Positions 1 to 8,968 are shown, counted from the first letter of the stretch. The stretch: DNA of 64,000 nucleotides from Acidobacteriaceae bacterium (GCA_025355385.1 JANXZS010000093.1:1-64000), one strand, 5' to 3'. The notes: a model not told the origin generated them from the letters alone. Numbers and translations are program-made.

Positions 1-233
1 CTGATGCTGCAGATTGCTTCGCTGGAAGGGCCCTACGTGCTTGCAGATCCGCGAAGTGCCGGGCACCGTACAAGCTCTTCCATGGTCAAAACGAGTGTTC
101 TCGGGGAGACGGAGAGTGTGGCCAGGATGAGTGGCCCGGCACTACGTCGGTCTCCGAACGGGAGCATCCGGCAGGCAGGGATGAGCAACTGTAGCGGCCG
201 CAGCCCCGCGTATGAATCCCGGCGCGGAGCTAC
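1..233 (-). other. untranslated leader or small RNA region at the left edge
   Basis: No credible coding sequence covers this stretch. It lies downstream, on the minus strand, of a near-consensus promoter (240-268), so it should be transcribed leftwards out of the window. The sequence is rich in pairing. A 10-bp inverted repeat AGTGCCGGGC (55-64) / GCCCGGCACT (134-143) spans about 90 nt. Near the predicted 5' end TGTAGC pairs with GCTACA, and a short CTCC/GGAG hairpin lies between these. It could be a structured 5' leader of a gene beyond the edge, or a stand-alone RNA. I could not match it to 6S, SRP, RNase P, tmRNA or a riboswitch class I know. Confidence 0.3.
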
Positions 234-239
234 ACTGTA

Positions 240-268
240 ACTATAGCAATCACCCCTGGTGTAGTCAA
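240..268 (-). promoter_or_regulatory. strong sigma70-type promoter, minus strand
   Basis: On the minus strand TTGACT (-35, positions 263-268) is followed by exactly 17 nt and then TATAGT (-10, positions 240-245). Five of six bases match consensus in each box. Predicted transcription starts near position 233 and runs off the left edge of the window. The gene at 461 points the other way. Confidence 0.6.
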
Positions 269-460
269 CGAACGATTCGGCTTTTCGCTGGGAATTCAAT
301 GAGTCCTCAACAAACGTACGCCGTACACGGTTGCCCCCCCTGAGCCGCTGAGATTACGCCGTCCTTCTGTCAAGACACTGCTCGTAGCGCCGCTCGCATC
401 TTTTTGCACACTGCTCGAACCCGCTCGCATCGAACCATTGAAAAGAGAAACAGGTAGCAG

Positions 461-1465
461 ATGACAACGAAGTCACGAGAAATCCGGCTGGCGGCGCGCC
501 CCCACGGAGAACCCAAGCCCCAAGATTTTGCCCTTGCTCAGGTGGAGCTGGAGGAACCAGCTGCCGGAGAAGTCCTGGTAAAAAACCTCTGCTTCTCCGT
601 CGATCCCTACATGCGGGGCCGCATGAATGAAGGCAAGTCCTATGTGCCACCCTTTGTCATCGGCGCGGCTCTGGAGGGCGCCGCCGTGGGTAGAGTGGCC
701 GCCTCCAATCAATCCGCTCTTCCGGTTGGTGCGCTGGTATGCAGCACCTTCGGCTGGAGGGAGGCCTTTGTCGCACCGGCAGCGACTCTCAGGGTCCTCG
801 ATCCTACGCTGGCCCCGCCCAGCGCATTTCTTGGCCTGTTCGGCGTTACCGGCCTCACCGCTTGGGTAGGACTGTGGAAGGTGGCGCGGCTGCTGCCAGC
901 CGAGACCGTCTTCGTCTCCGGTGGCGCTGGAGCGGTCGGCTCCGCTGTATGCCAACTCGCCAGGCTACGTGGATCGAAGGTCATCGCGAGCGCGGGTTCC
1001 GACGCAAAGGTCGTCATGCTGCGCGATCAGTTTGGCGCAGACTACGCCTTCAACTACAACGATGGCGACCCCCTACAACACCTGCATGAAGCCGCGCCAG
1101 AGGGCATCGACGTCTACTTTGACAACACTGCGGGTCCGCAGCTTGAGGCCGCACTCTCCGCGCTCAAGCCCCGCGGGCGTATCGCCATGTGCGGAGCCAT
1201 TGCAGGCTACAACACACCCATTGCCGGACCTCGAAACCTGGCAATCGTTATCGGAAAGCGCCTCCGCATCGAGGGCTTTATCGTCTCCGATCACATTGGA
1301 GACTTTCCCGAGTTCTTCGCCGAAGTAGGGCCTGCCCTGAAGAGCGGCAAACTACAGAGCCACGAAACCGTCATCGAAGGAATCGAGAACGCACCCGCCG
1401 CCTTCAGCAGCCTGCTGCGCTCCGGCGATAGCCATACCGGCAAGATGGTGATCCACCTCTCTTAG
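461..1465 (+). CDS. NADP-dependent MDR-family oxidoreductase (alkenal/prostaglandin reductase type)
   Basis: A zinc-free medium-chain dehydrogenase/reductase of the CurA / leukotriene B4 12-hydroxydehydrogenase branch, which reduces the C=C bond of alpha,beta-unsaturated carbonyls with NADPH. At 334 residues it has the normal family length. Visible features are the N-terminal SVDPYMRGRM segment (about 47-55), the Rossmann glycine motif GGAGAVGS (154-161), and YFDNTAG (near 225), a segment conserved in this subfamily. It has no zinc-binding cysteine set. The ATG at 461 fits the family N-terminus. It appears monocistronic, with a HIT gene about 100 bp downstream. The natural substrate cannot be read from sequence. 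Confidence 0.88.
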   Translation: MTTKSREIRLAARPHGEPKPQDFALAQVELEEPAAGEVLVKNLCFSVDPYMRGRMNEGKSYVPPFVIGAALEGAAVGRVAASNQSALPVGALVCSTFGWREAFVAPAATLRVLDPTLAPPSAFLGLFGVTGLTAWVGLWKVARLLPAETVFVSGGAGAVGSAVCQLARLRGSKVIASAGSDAKVVMLRDQFGADYAFNYNDGDPLQHLHEAAPEGIDVYFDNTAGPQLEAALSALKPRGRIAMCGAIAGYNTPIAGPRNLAIVIGKRLRIEGFIVSDHIGDFPEFFAEVGPALKSGKLQSHETVIEGIENAPAAFSSLLRSGDSHTGKMVIHLS

Positions 1466-1568
1466 CCTCGACAAGGTGGGTCTCCCACATCTTGCTTCTG
1501 AGAGGTGGGTTGCGGGCGACACAGTGACCCCGCGCGGCAAGGCCCATCATGGCTTACACTTTTGAGAC

Positions 1569-2153
1569 ATGGACCAACTATGGACACCCTGGCGCTACAC
1601 CTACATCACTCAGGTCGATGCAGACAAACAGCGTCAGGGTGTTCCCCCTGAGCTTGCCGCCTGGCCGGGAGACAAACATTGCGTCTTTTGCAACCTGATC
1701 GCGTCGGCGGACTACGCCGTGGCTCACGGCATGCCGGCGGAGGAGGCAGAACGCGCCGCACACATCGTCCTGCGCGGCCAGAGCTGCTTCATCTGCCTCA
1801 ATGCATACCCCTACACCTCCGGCCATGTCATGGTGATTCCCTTCGCTCATGAGGCTTCGTTGTCGGCGCTTCCGCTTGAGACGGCGCGCGAAATCATGGA
1901 CCTGACCCAGCAGAGTGTGCGGATTCTCGAAAGCGCGTACTCCCCTCATGGCATTAATCTGGGGATGAACCTGGGTAAAGCCGCGGGCGCGGGCGTGGCC
2001 GGACACCTGCATCTGCACGCTCTGCCTCGCTGGCAGGGCGATACCAATTTCATGACCGTTATCGGCGAGACCCGCATCCTGCCGGAGACGCTCGACGTCA
2101 CTTGGGAAAAGATGCGCGCCGCCTTCCTCGCTTCCCGGACTGAAAGCATCTGA
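1569..2153 (+). CDS. HIT-domain nucleotide hydrolase/phosphorylase
   Basis: A histidine-triad protein of 194 residues. The catalytic motif HLHLHALPRW begins at residue 146, and its histidines form the nucleotidyl-transfer centre. A CVFC pair (Cys38, Cys41) near the N-terminus is typical of the zinc-containing branch related to bacterial Ap4A phosphorylase/hydrolase-like HIT proteins. Family knowledge points to cleavage of dinucleoside polyphosphates or AMP conjugates; the exact substrate is unknown. The start at 1569 gives the usual MDQLWTPWR opening seen in this group. Confidence 0.9.
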   Translation: MDQLWTPWRYTYITQVDADKQRQGVPPELAAWPGDKHCVFCNLIASADYAVAHGMPAEEAERAAHIVLRGQSCFICLNAYPYTSGHVMVIPFAHEASLSALPLETAREIMDLTQQSVRILESAYSPHGINLGMNLGKAAGAGVAGHLHLHALPRWQGDTNFMTVIGETRILPETLDVTWEKMRAAFLASRTESI

Positions 2154-2207
2154 ATACTTTGAAGGGCGGGAATGTCCGGAACGTAAGGCCGTATCCGCCG
2201 GTCGAAT

Positions 2208-2552
2208 TTGAGGAACCCTGTGTTAGACCATGAAGGACACAATGAAGGGGCCAGTAGCGCTGGGGCAGACCGGAGTCAGGTCGCCAAGGCCGACGCAGTT
2301 CCGGCGAAAGGGGAGGACTCGACCGAGCCCGCTGCTTCTGCGCAGCAGCCTCCAGCCGGGGTGCAGTCGGTGGAGCCGCAGGATGCCCACCTGATTGGAG
2401 CCAGCGGCTCGCTACAACGGAAGTTGCTGGCGCAGAACACAAGCGCCGACCGCAAGGACGGCCGCAAACCACAGGCGCAGCCTGAACCGGATCTCCCAGC
2501 CGGCCAGCATGCGACCGGCTCGTCAGATGTGGAGCCTAGCAGAAAAAAGTAG
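2208..2552 (+). CDS. possible small disordered hypothetical protein
   Basis: An open frame of 114 codons starting TTG, with GTG at 2220 as an alternative start preceded by AGGAA. The product would be hydrophilic and low in complexity (Ala, Gln, Asp, Pro, Lys), with no membrane segment and no recognised motif. It fills the gap between the HIT gene and the convergent rmuC gene, and its stop lies inside the rmuC terminator hairpin. Equally long frames exist on the other strand here, so coding status is doubtful. I report it only because no better explanation of the gap exists. Confidence 0.25.
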   Translation: MRNPVLDHEGHNEGASSAGADRSQVAKADAVPAKGEDSTEPAASAQQPPAGVQSVEPQDAHLIGASGSLQRKLLAQNTSADRKDGRKPQAQPEPDLPAGQHATGSSDVEPSRKK

Positions 2553-2579
2553 CAGCGCCTTCGAGCGGCGGCGCTACTT
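2543..2579 (-). terminator. Rho-independent terminator of rmuC
   Basis: On the minus strand the arm GTAGCGCC pairs with GGCGCTGCTAC (one bulged base) around a loop of about 10 nt, followed directly by six T residues (complement of 2543-2548). The rmuC stop codon (2574-2576) lies within the hairpin stem. Confidence 0.75.
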
Positions 2580-4118
2580 CTCGATGTCCCCCGCCGCCGC
2601 CAAGGACAGTTGTGATTCCCCGGTGTCGGATTCGATCTGCAGCGCTTCTTCAACCAGCAGCGGTTCCCCGTTCGCCAGACCCACGAGTTGTGAGGGGAGT
2701 GTCTTGCTTGGTTTCACACCGAGGTCTCTCAGCTTCTCCGCCTGCCAGATCAGATTCCCGGTGCCGCCCGATAGCTTTCTGAAGGCGTCTTCGTAGCACG
2801 ATCGCGCCCTGGTCAGCTTGTCTCCCACGCTGGTGAGATCGTTCACGAAGCCGCAAAGCTTGTCGTATAGCTGCGCTCCCCGGCTGACAATCTCCAGCAC
2901 GCTGCGATTCTGCTTCTCCTGGCGCCACAAATGCGAGACCGTGCGCACCACGAAGAGTAGCGTGCTGGGGCTTACCAGCAGCACATTCTTCTGCCAGGCT
3001 TCCTGCCAAAGCTTTGGATCCCGCGAGATCGCCAGCATGAATGCAGGCTCGATGGGAACAAACATGATAACGAAATCCAGCGTCTCCAGCCCGTAGAGAT
3101 CCTGATAGGTCTTCCCTGAAAGCCCTTTTATATGCGAGCGCATCGATTCAATGTGGCGAGCCAGCGCCGCCTCGCGCAACAAGTCGCTCTCCGCGTTGAC
3201 GTGCTCTTCGTATGCGGTCAGCGAAACCTTGGCGTCCACCACCAGGTGGCGCTGCTCCGGCAGGTTGATCACCACATCGGGCTGCCCGCGGGAGCCGTCT
3301 TCGCGCGCGTGACTGTCTTGGACGGAGTATTCTTCGCCCTTGCGCAGGCCACCCGCTTCGAGCACCCGATCCAGGATCAACTCTCCCCAATTTCCCTGGG
3401 CTTTCGAGGAGCCTTTAAGCGCCTTGGTCAGGTTATCCGCGTCCTCTGACAGTTGCTGGTTCAGCATCATCAACTGCTTCACCTGTTCCGTCAGCGCCGA
3501 ACGGTCCTTGCTCTCCTGCACGTACACGGCGTCCACGCGCCCGCGAAACTCCTGTAATTGCACCTTAAACGGGTCAAGCAACTGCCCCAGATTCGCTCGG
3601 TTCTGTTCCGTGAATCGCTTCGTCTTCTCTTCCAGAATGTCGTTCGCCAGCGCCTTGAACTGGTTGGAAAGCTGCTCCTTCGCGTTCTCGAGCAGTGCCA
3701 CCTTCTCCGCTGTCTGGCTGCGCTCGGCTTCAAGCGCCATCCGCGTTTCGGCCAGTTGCTGGCCCAGAATCCTTTGCTCAGCCATCGCCTGGTCGTATCT
3801 GTCCTTAATGTCTCCCAGTTCGCGGTCCAGGCGGGCAATTTGCTGCTGCTGGGCCAGTTTGCTGGATTCGTAGCTCCCCAGACTCTGGCGCAGTCCTCCC
3901 ACTTCCGTGTCCAGCCTGTCCTTATGCCCGCGAGCCTCATTAAGTTCCTGCTTCAGCTCCGGCAGACGCAGTACTTGCTCCTTGAGCTGGGCAAGTTCCG
4001 CACGCTGCTGGTACTCCTCGTTTCGTGCCCGGCTGGAAGCGACCAACCAGGCAAGCAGCGCACCCAACGCCAATCCCAACAACGCGGCGAAAATCACAAG
4101 TGGCAAGGTAACGATCAT
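2574..4118 (-). CDS. rmuC: DNA recombination protein RmuC
   Basis: A 514-residue RmuC homologue. It starts with one hydrophobic membrane anchor (about residues 5-28), followed by a long glutamine- and glutamate-rich coiled coil (about 35-220), then the conserved RmuC nuclease-fold domain, with segments such as GNWGELILDRVLEAGL-like, QPDVVINLP, DAKVSLTAYEEH and FVPIEPAF. RmuC family proteins limit inversions at inverted repeats and are thought to act in DNA repair. The start has a purine-rich AAGGAAGGA Shine-Dalgarno. It is transcribed away from acpP and ends at an intrinsic terminator. Confidence 0.93.
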   Translation of the reverse strand: MIVTLPLVIFAALLGLALGALLAWLVASSRARNEEYQQRAELAQLKEQVLRLPELKQELNEARGHKDRLDTEVGGLRQSLGSYESSKLAQQQQIARLDRELGDIKDRYDQAMAEQRILGQQLAETRMALEAERSQTAEKVALLENAKEQLSNQFKALANDILEEKTKRFTEQNRANLGQLLDPFKVQLQEFRGRVDAVYVQESKDRSALTEQVKQLMMLNQQLSEDADNLTKALKGSSKAQGNWGELILDRVLEAGGLRKGEEYSVQDSHAREDGSRGQPDVVINLPEQRHLVVDAKVSLTAYEEHVNAESDLLREAALARHIESMRSHIKGLSGKTYQDLYGLETLDFVIMFVPIEPAFMLAISRDPKLWQEAWQKNVLLVSPSTLLFVVRTVSHLWRQEKQNRSVLEIVSRGAQLYDKLCGFVNDLTSVGDKLTRARSCYEDAFRKLSGGTGNLIWQAEKLRDLGVKPSKTLPSQLVGLANGEPLLVEEALQIESDTGESQLSLAAAGDIEK

Positions 4119-4395
4119 GGCGGATTCCTTCCTTCAACTTTACTCGCTTTCGCCGGCAGCCGGGGCAAACAGGAACCTTGAGACGTACCTTTCCCGGTGC
4201 CTCGCTTTACACCGTCGTTAGGGCTCAGTAGACTTGAAGCTCCGGGTTAAACACTGCATCGAAAGCGGAGCGCTGGTCCAGGTGCGCTCCGGGTTGGACC
4301 TCGCCCGGTCTCAACAATTTGCACTCGCGCGTAGTGGAGCAAAAGCCCCTCTGCCCGTATGATGGTTTTGCCGTTTCACATGACAGGAGATACGC

Positions 4396-4641
4396 ATGGC
4401 CGCAGTGGAAGAAAAGGTTAAGCAGATTATTGTCGAGCAACTTCTGGTAGATGAGGCCGAAGTCACCCCCAGCGCGTCTTTTCAGGAAGATCTTGGCGCA
4501 GATTCGCTCGACGTAGTAGAGCTTGTGATGCAGTTCGAGGAAGCCTTTGACCTGGAAATTCCCGACGAAGACGCCGAGAAGATCAAGACCGTAAAAGATG
4601 CAGTCGAATACATCGAAAAGCATGCGAAGGGCGGCAAGTAA
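4396..4641 (+). CDS. acpP: acyl carrier protein
   Basis: An 81-residue acidic protein. The phosphopantetheine attachment motif DSL carries Ser37 inside [10 protein letters not shown], the hallmark of fatty-acid-synthesis ACP. The four-helix pattern and acidic helix II ([10 protein letters not shown]) are intact. AcpP carries growing acyl chains between the cytosolic FAS II enzymes. A clear AGGAGA Shine-Dalgarno precedes the ATG. fabF follows directly, an arrangement common across bacteria. Confidence 0.97.
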   Translation: MAAVEEKVKQIIVEQLLVDEAEVTPSASFQEDLGADSLDVVELVMQFEEAFDLEIPDEDAEKIKTVKDAVEYIEKHAKGGK

Positions 4642-4642
4642 T

Positions 4643-5890
4643 TTGCCCAGGCGCGTCGTAGTCACCGGCATCGGGCTTCTTTGCGGAGTCGGCAATACCG
4701 CGCCCGAAGTCTGGAAAAATCTGCTGGCAGGCAAGAGCGGGATGGCCCCCATCACCGGCTTCGACGCCACCGACTTTCCCGTAACCTTTGCGGCGGAGGT
4801 GAAGAACTTCGACCCCCTCAACTTCGTGGACAAGAAGGAATCGCGCAAGATGGGGCGCTTTATTCACTTCGCCCTCGCTGCGGCATCTGAGGCGATGGAG
4901 AACTCCGGGTTAAAGATCACACCGGAGATCAGCGAGCGCGTCGGCGTTCACATCGGCTCCGGCATCGGTGGCTTCGACATCATCGAACGTGAGCACAGCG
5001 CCATGCTGGCTGGCGGCCCGCGCAAAATCTCGCCGTTCTTCATCCCGGCGGCCATCGTCAATCTTGCTGCCGGACAAGTAAGCATTCGCTATCACGCATG
5101 CGGACCCAACGAGGCTACCGCTACCGCCTGCACCAGCAGCGCCCACAGCGTGGGAGATGCCTATCGCACCATTGAGCGCGGCGACGCCGACGCCATGATC
5201 GCGGGCGGAGCGGAGGCGGCCATCACCCCCATGGGTGTCGGCGGATTCGCCGCCATGCGCGCCTTATCCACGCGCAACGACGACCCCGAACACGCCTGCC
5301 GCCCCTTTGACAAGGATCGTGACGGATTTGTGGTTGGAGAAGGCGCGGGAATACTCATCCTCGAAGAGTTGGAATTTGCCAGAGCCCGCGGCGCCAAGAT
5401 TCTCGCCGAAATCGTCGGATACGGCATGAGTTCCGATGCTTACCACATCACCGGAATGGCTCCGGAGGGAGAGGGCTGCTTCCGCGCCATGAGAAACGCG
5501 ATCAAGAGCGCGAACTTGACCCCCGACGATATTGAGTACGTCAATGCTCATGCCACCTCCACGCCGCTGGGGGATGCGCTTGAAACCGCAGCCATGAAGA
5601 AGCTTTTCGGCGAACGCGCCACCAACCATACTCTGCTCGTCAGCTCTACCAAATCCATGACCGGACACCTACTGGGTGGCGCCGGCGGTCTCGAGGCAGG
5701 TATTACCATCATGGCGCTGCAAAACCAGATGGTTCCACCTACGGCTAATCTGGAAGACCCCGATCCCGTCTGCGATCTGAACTACGTCCCTAACAAGCCG
5801 CAGGCTGCCAAACTCAATGTCGCGCTTTCAAATTCCTTCGGATTCGGTGGTACCAACGGCTCCCTCATGTTCCGCCGGTGGACCGAATAG
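4643..5890 (+). CDS. fabF: 3-oxoacyl-[acyl-carrier-protein] synthase II
   Basis: KAS II condensing enzyme of FAS II, elongating acyl-ACP with malonyl-ACP. The Cys-His-His triad is visible: cysteine in TACTSSAHSVGDA, histidine in NAHATSTPLGD, histidine in SMTGHLLGGAGG. The glycine-rich C-terminus NSFGFGGTN is also present. I chose the TTG at 4643, one base after the acpP stop, because it gives the typical PRRVVVTGIG opening and has a GAAGG upstream. An ATG at 4622, inside acpP, is the alternative start and adds seven residues. Co-transcribed with acpP. Confidence 0.95.
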   Translation: MPRRVVVTGIGLLCGVGNTAPEVWKNLLAGKSGMAPITGFDATDFPVTFAAEVKNFDPLNFVDKKESRKMGRFIHFALAAASEAMENSGLKITPEISERVGVHIGSGIGGFDIIEREHSAMLAGGPRKISPFFIPAAIVNLAAGQVSIRYHACGPNEATATACTSSAHSVGDAYRTIERGDADAMIAGGAEAAITPMGVGGFAAMRALSTRNDDPEHACRPFDKDRDGFVVGEGAGILILEELEFARARGAKILAEIVGYGMSSDAYHITGMAPEGEGCFRAMRNAIKSANLTPDDIEYVNAHATSTPLGDALETAAMKKLFGERATNHTLLVSSTKSMTGHLLGGAGGLEAGITIMALQNQMVPPTANLEDPDPVCDLNYVPNKPQAAKLNVALSNSFGFGGTNGSLMFRRWTE

Positions 5891-6002
5891 AGCAGATTTA
5901 CCTCCTGCTCGGCTGTGCGCCGAAGCCGCTCGGGCCCGCCCCGCATCCCGTCGAGAAAGCCGCACGGGACGGCGTCGGATGATACCTAGCAATAGGAAAT
6001 CG

Positions 6003-6120
6003 CTAGAGCAGAAGCAGGGTTACTGTAAGGTGAGCCATATATCTCTGCAGGCATTTTCATCAAGAAAATGCCTACATCCCTGACGCTGGATACTTCACAC
6101 TATCCCTGTTTTTGCTTTAG
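6003..6120 (+). repeat. dispersed 118-bp TIR element, copy 1
   Basis: Begins CTAGAGCAGAAGCAGGG and ends with an imperfect inverted copy (CCCTGTTTTTGCTTTAG). The internal hairpin AGGCATTTTC-atcaa-GAAAATGCCT lies at 6049-6073. It sits in the convergent gap between fabF and the Yip1-type gene. This is the most diverged copy (TATAT in place of ACAGA, TTTTTGC at the right end). A separate small GAGCAG/CTGCTC hairpin at 5890-5910, right at the fabF stop, may be the fabF terminator or a fragment of an element end. Confidence 0.9.
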
Positions 6121-6189
6121 AGGAAACAACTTCAGCTACAAATAGAAAAGGCCACCCTGACCGCGGCGGCCTCGTAGCTCTTGACTGCT

Positions 6190-6954
6190 TCAACCGCTGA
6201 TCGCTGCAAAACCCATGCGCACCAGCAGAACGATAGCCCACCAGCCAAAAATCGCGATCAGTCCCGAGGAACGTTTCACCTTGGCCACGATCGCTAGCCC
6301 GATTCCCACCAGGATCAACGACCAGATCCAGAAGATATCGATCGCTGATGCGAAGGTGCTCAGCCACTTCGGGACGTCAGGGCTTAGGTAGTAGCCAATA
6401 TTGCTGCCCACCGGATTCTGCGGATTGAATGTGTCCGCATCCACTCCCGCGAACATTGAGATGGCGCCAAATACTCCCAGTAGCACCAGCGGAAGCGTGC
6501 CGTAGATCCAAACGGCGAAGACCTGGCCGTAAGTGGCATGACCCTCGACGAGGAAGTTGATCGTGCCCCAAAGTACCAGAGCGCAGATGGCCGCGAAAAG
6601 GAGGGAGATAATCGGGATTGAGTAAGTAATGACTTTAGTGATCTTCTTGCTGATCTCCATCGCACCCGCGCGCTGGGCCGGGGGCATGCTGGCCATCTGC
6701 TCGGCAGCCTTGGGGTTTTGTTTCATGGTGTTTTCCGTGATCTTGTCCCAGCCCACACGCGACTGCATGAGAAAAACAAACGAGTAGCCGAGGATGACGC
6801 TCAACAGAAAGGGCACCCACCAACTGGTATTCCTCAGGATGTCTGTGAAGGTCTTCGCGGGTGACGTGAAGGTGCAGATGGTTCGCTGGACTTGCGTCAG
6901 TCCAGGACTATCGTGTTCAGCAGCGAGAGGATTTAACACAGCTCCATCCATCAT
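6190..6954 (-). CDS. Yip1-domain integral membrane protein
   Basis: A 254-residue membrane protein with an N-terminal cytoplasmic segment (QVQRTICTFTSPAKTF, the usual opening of bacterial Yip1 proteins) and about five hydrophobic helices, near residues 45-65, 110-135, 140-165, 200-222 and 228-250. Bacterial Yip1-domain proteins are frequent in Acidobacteriota, often near efflux genes, but none has a settled function. Here it stands alone between a repeat element and a secreted-protein gene. Fold call fairly sure; role unknown. Confidence 0.75.
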   Translation of the reverse strand: MMDGAVLNPLAAEHDSPGLTQVQRTICTFTSPAKTFTDILRNTSWWVPFLLSVILGYSFVFLMQSRVGWDKITENTMKQNPKAAEQMASMPPAQRAGAMEISKKITKVITYSIPIISLLFAAICALVLWGTINFLVEGHATYGQVFAVWIYGTLPLVLLGVFGAISMFAGVDADTFNPQNPVGSNIGYYLSPDVPKWLSTFASAIDIFWIWSLILVGIGLAIVAKVKRSSGLIAIFGWWAIVLLVRMGFAAISG

Positions 6955-7067
6955 TTTCAGCAGCCCTCAATCAAAAGAACAACCGTGCGTGATTCTATCC
7001 CGGTACATCATCAGGTGAATGAGATCCTGGAGAAATGTTGCATCCGATCCACCGGGAGTAGAACTAA

Positions 7068-8015
7068 TCAGCGCACGCGGGCCGCCAACATGGCATCAAC
7101 TGCACCATGCCCCGATGGCACCGCGCCGGGTAGAGGCCTCGAGGAATAGTTTTTGTAGACCGTGATGTGGAAACACGCCTGCTGGAACTCCTCCTCCACA
7201 TCGATTCTCCCGGTGGATTGCAGCGGCAGCAGATAGGCCCGCATCCAGCCGATCTGGGAGGTGGACCATCCCTTTTTGCCAATATCTATAGTTGCGCCGG
7301 TCAGGTGGGGAGAGGCGATGTCACCTTCTGAAGGAGCGGCATTGCCGTTGATGCCCTGCAGATGACGTTGATATGCCACCGTGCGTACGGCGGAGTTGAC
7401 CTGCAGCGGCACACCAAAACGGCTGTAGTGGGCGCGGGCCATGTCGCCAAGGAAGTTCGCCGTCCATTCGCGACAGTAGCGACGGCTCGCCGCAAGCCGG
7501 GAGTCGATGGTCAGCCCATTGTTCACCGGCAGTGAGACTAGTTGCCGCGAGCGGAGCATGCTGGCCAAATCCGCATCATCTTCTATTCGCTTCAGCCCAT
7601 CCTGATCGGCACGCACATTTTGCCGGAGCAGCGATTCGTGGGAGCCTTTCATCGGGGGTGGCAGCGCAAACTTCACATGCTGCAGCGGTATCGTGCGCAG
7701 GATAACTCTGGGCGTCCTATGCTGCGGCGTCAATGCAACCTCTCGCGAGGAGGAACAGTGCCGCCCACGCCGGCAGGGGCGGCTGGTTCGCGCGACTGCC
7801 TGGTGTCGAACCTCGGCGTGCACGGATTTTGCATTCCTGTGCTTCGTCGTTCTTGCATGCGCAGAACCACGCCGTGCCGACGCCACAGAGTGGGTCGACC
7901 TCACCTTGATGTTGTGGGCGTGGGAAGAAGCGAAGTTGTGACGCGGAACGTTCGCCTTTGCCGTAACAGAAAACATCGCACACATAAGTGCGAAAAACAG
8001 TGCAAAACGACACAT
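7068..8015 (-). CDS. secreted DUF5715-type protein with an M15-like (D-Ala-D-Ala peptidase) metal site
   Basis: A 315-residue protein with a short N-terminal signal segment (about 1-21), a basic low-complexity linker rich in His, Arg and Ser (22-110), and a conserved C-terminal domain. That domain carries the pattern of M15/VanY carboxypeptidases: SAVRTVAYQRHLQ (208-220), SPHLTGATIDIG with His237 and Asp244 as candidate zinc ligands, then acidic residues 274-276 and CFHITVY with His283 as third ligand. I infer a periplasmic peptidoglycan or peptide hydrolase; no substrate is shown. It is divergent from the gene at 8301. Confidence 0.65.
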   Translation of the reverse strand: MCRFALFFALMCAMFSVTAKANVPRHNFASSHAHNIKVRSTHSVASARRGSAHARTTKHRNAKSVHAEVRHQAVARTSRPCRRGRHCSSSREVALTPQHRTPRVILRTIPLQHVKFALPPPMKGSHESLLRQNVRADQDGLKRIEDDADLASMLRSRQLVSLPVNNGLTIDSRLAASRRYCREWTANFLGDMARAHYSRFGVPLQVNSAVRTVAYQRHLQGINGNAAPSEGDIASPHLTGATIDIGKKGWSTSQIGWMRAYLLPLQSTGRIDVEEEFQQACFHITVYKNYSSRPLPGAVPSGHGAVDAMLAARVR

Positions 8016-8300
8016 GGGCGGGACCGCGGAGAATGCCAGAGATCCTTATGCTAGGGCTTACTCTGGAAAGCGGGAAGTGCCCATCATGGTTCCCGGTTTG
8101 GCCGCGCTTGCCGGCTCCATGTAGCGCAATTTCGCTGCCTCCCTTTCGGTTACGAAATCGTCGGTCTGCGCAGTCTCGGAGCACGAGTGCCAGAAGAGTC
8201 ATGGCCGTCGCACATTTTTTTGGGCACCTCGGCAACATCCGAGGTAACGTCGCAGTCCAATGGATACCTCGCGGACATGTCGCTGAGGTAGTGGGTTTCG

Positions 8301-8861
8301 ATGGAGGCGGTGATGATTCCTGAAGAACATCCCTTGCGCATGCTCTTCCACGAACTGGTCACGGACACCTACGGGCACATCGGGATCTTCGATCATGAGC
8401 TTGCAAGCTACGTCTCGCGAATACTCACCGATTTCTGTAACAGCGACCGACTTTATCCAGTACGGGATGCCCAAGGCCGCCCGCTGAGGGAGGTGGGCGA
8501 GATGCTAGTTGCCTCCGATCCGGTCCACGGGACGGCCGCATCCTTTGATGCCGAGCGAGAAATTCGCAAACATATCGGCGATTACACGCTTTTTCTTACC
8601 GGTATGTATCCCCAGTCGATGCATCTGTGGAGATCGCGACAGAGCGAGAGCTTTGTGGAAATGGTCCGCGCAGGCAAGGAGAGCTACTACATCGTTTCCA
8701 AGTTTGACCTGTTTGAATACGCCGACGAAGCAGCGCTCTTTGCGCGTCTCTCCCGCCACTTCGAACGCTGCATCTACGGTCTTACGCTGGTCCGCGAAGA
8801 GTTGGCCCGGCGCAGCCCGGGAGCCCTGCCCCCGCCGCAGGAGCCCAACTACCTGATGTAA
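8301..8861 (+). CDS. conserved hypothetical protein
   Basis: A soluble 186-residue protein I do not recognise. It is mixed alpha-helical, with no signal peptide or membrane segment, and moderately acidic. Conserved-looking segments are HELVTDTYGHIGIFDHELASYVSRIL near the N-terminus, FLTGMYPQSM near the middle and YYIVSKFDLFEYADEAALFARLSRHFE. Codon use is like its neighbours, so it is likely a real gene. A second ATG at 8313 is preceded by a GGAGG box at ideal spacing and may be the true start. It stands alone, convergent with hslU. Confidence 0.7.
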   Translation: MEAVMIPEEHPLRMLFHELVTDTYGHIGIFDHELASYVSRILTDFCNSDRLYPVRDAQGRPLREVGEMLVASDPVHGTAASFDAEREIRKHIGDYTLFLTGMYPQSMHLWRSRQSESFVEMVRAGKESYYIVSKFDLFEYADEAALFARLSRHFERCIYGLTLVREELARRSPGALPPPQEPNYLM

Positions 8862-8875
8862 GGGTGTCAGTAGTT

Positions 8876-8918
8876 AGTTCAGTAGTCAGTTGCGAAGCAT
8901 TGCACTGACGACTGAACT
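8876..8918. terminator. long hairpin between convergent genes
   Basis: Arms AGTTCAGTAGTCAGT (8876-8890) and ACTGACGACTGAACT (8904-8918) pair over 15 bp with one mismatch around a 13-nt loop. It lies 15 bp after the stop of the unknown gene and 50 bp from the hslU stop. There is no clear T run, so a bidirectional terminator or mRNA 3'-end stabiliser is an inference. Confidence 0.5.
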
Positions 8919-8968
8919 CTGCCCGCGTCGGAGGCTCTTTACTGGGGTCTGAGAACTTCTCACTGTCG

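Noticed and set aside
33-299. 88-codon minus-strand open frame at the left edge
   Set aside because: It begins upstream of the strong promoter at 240-268, has no ribosome site and no recognisable protein features.
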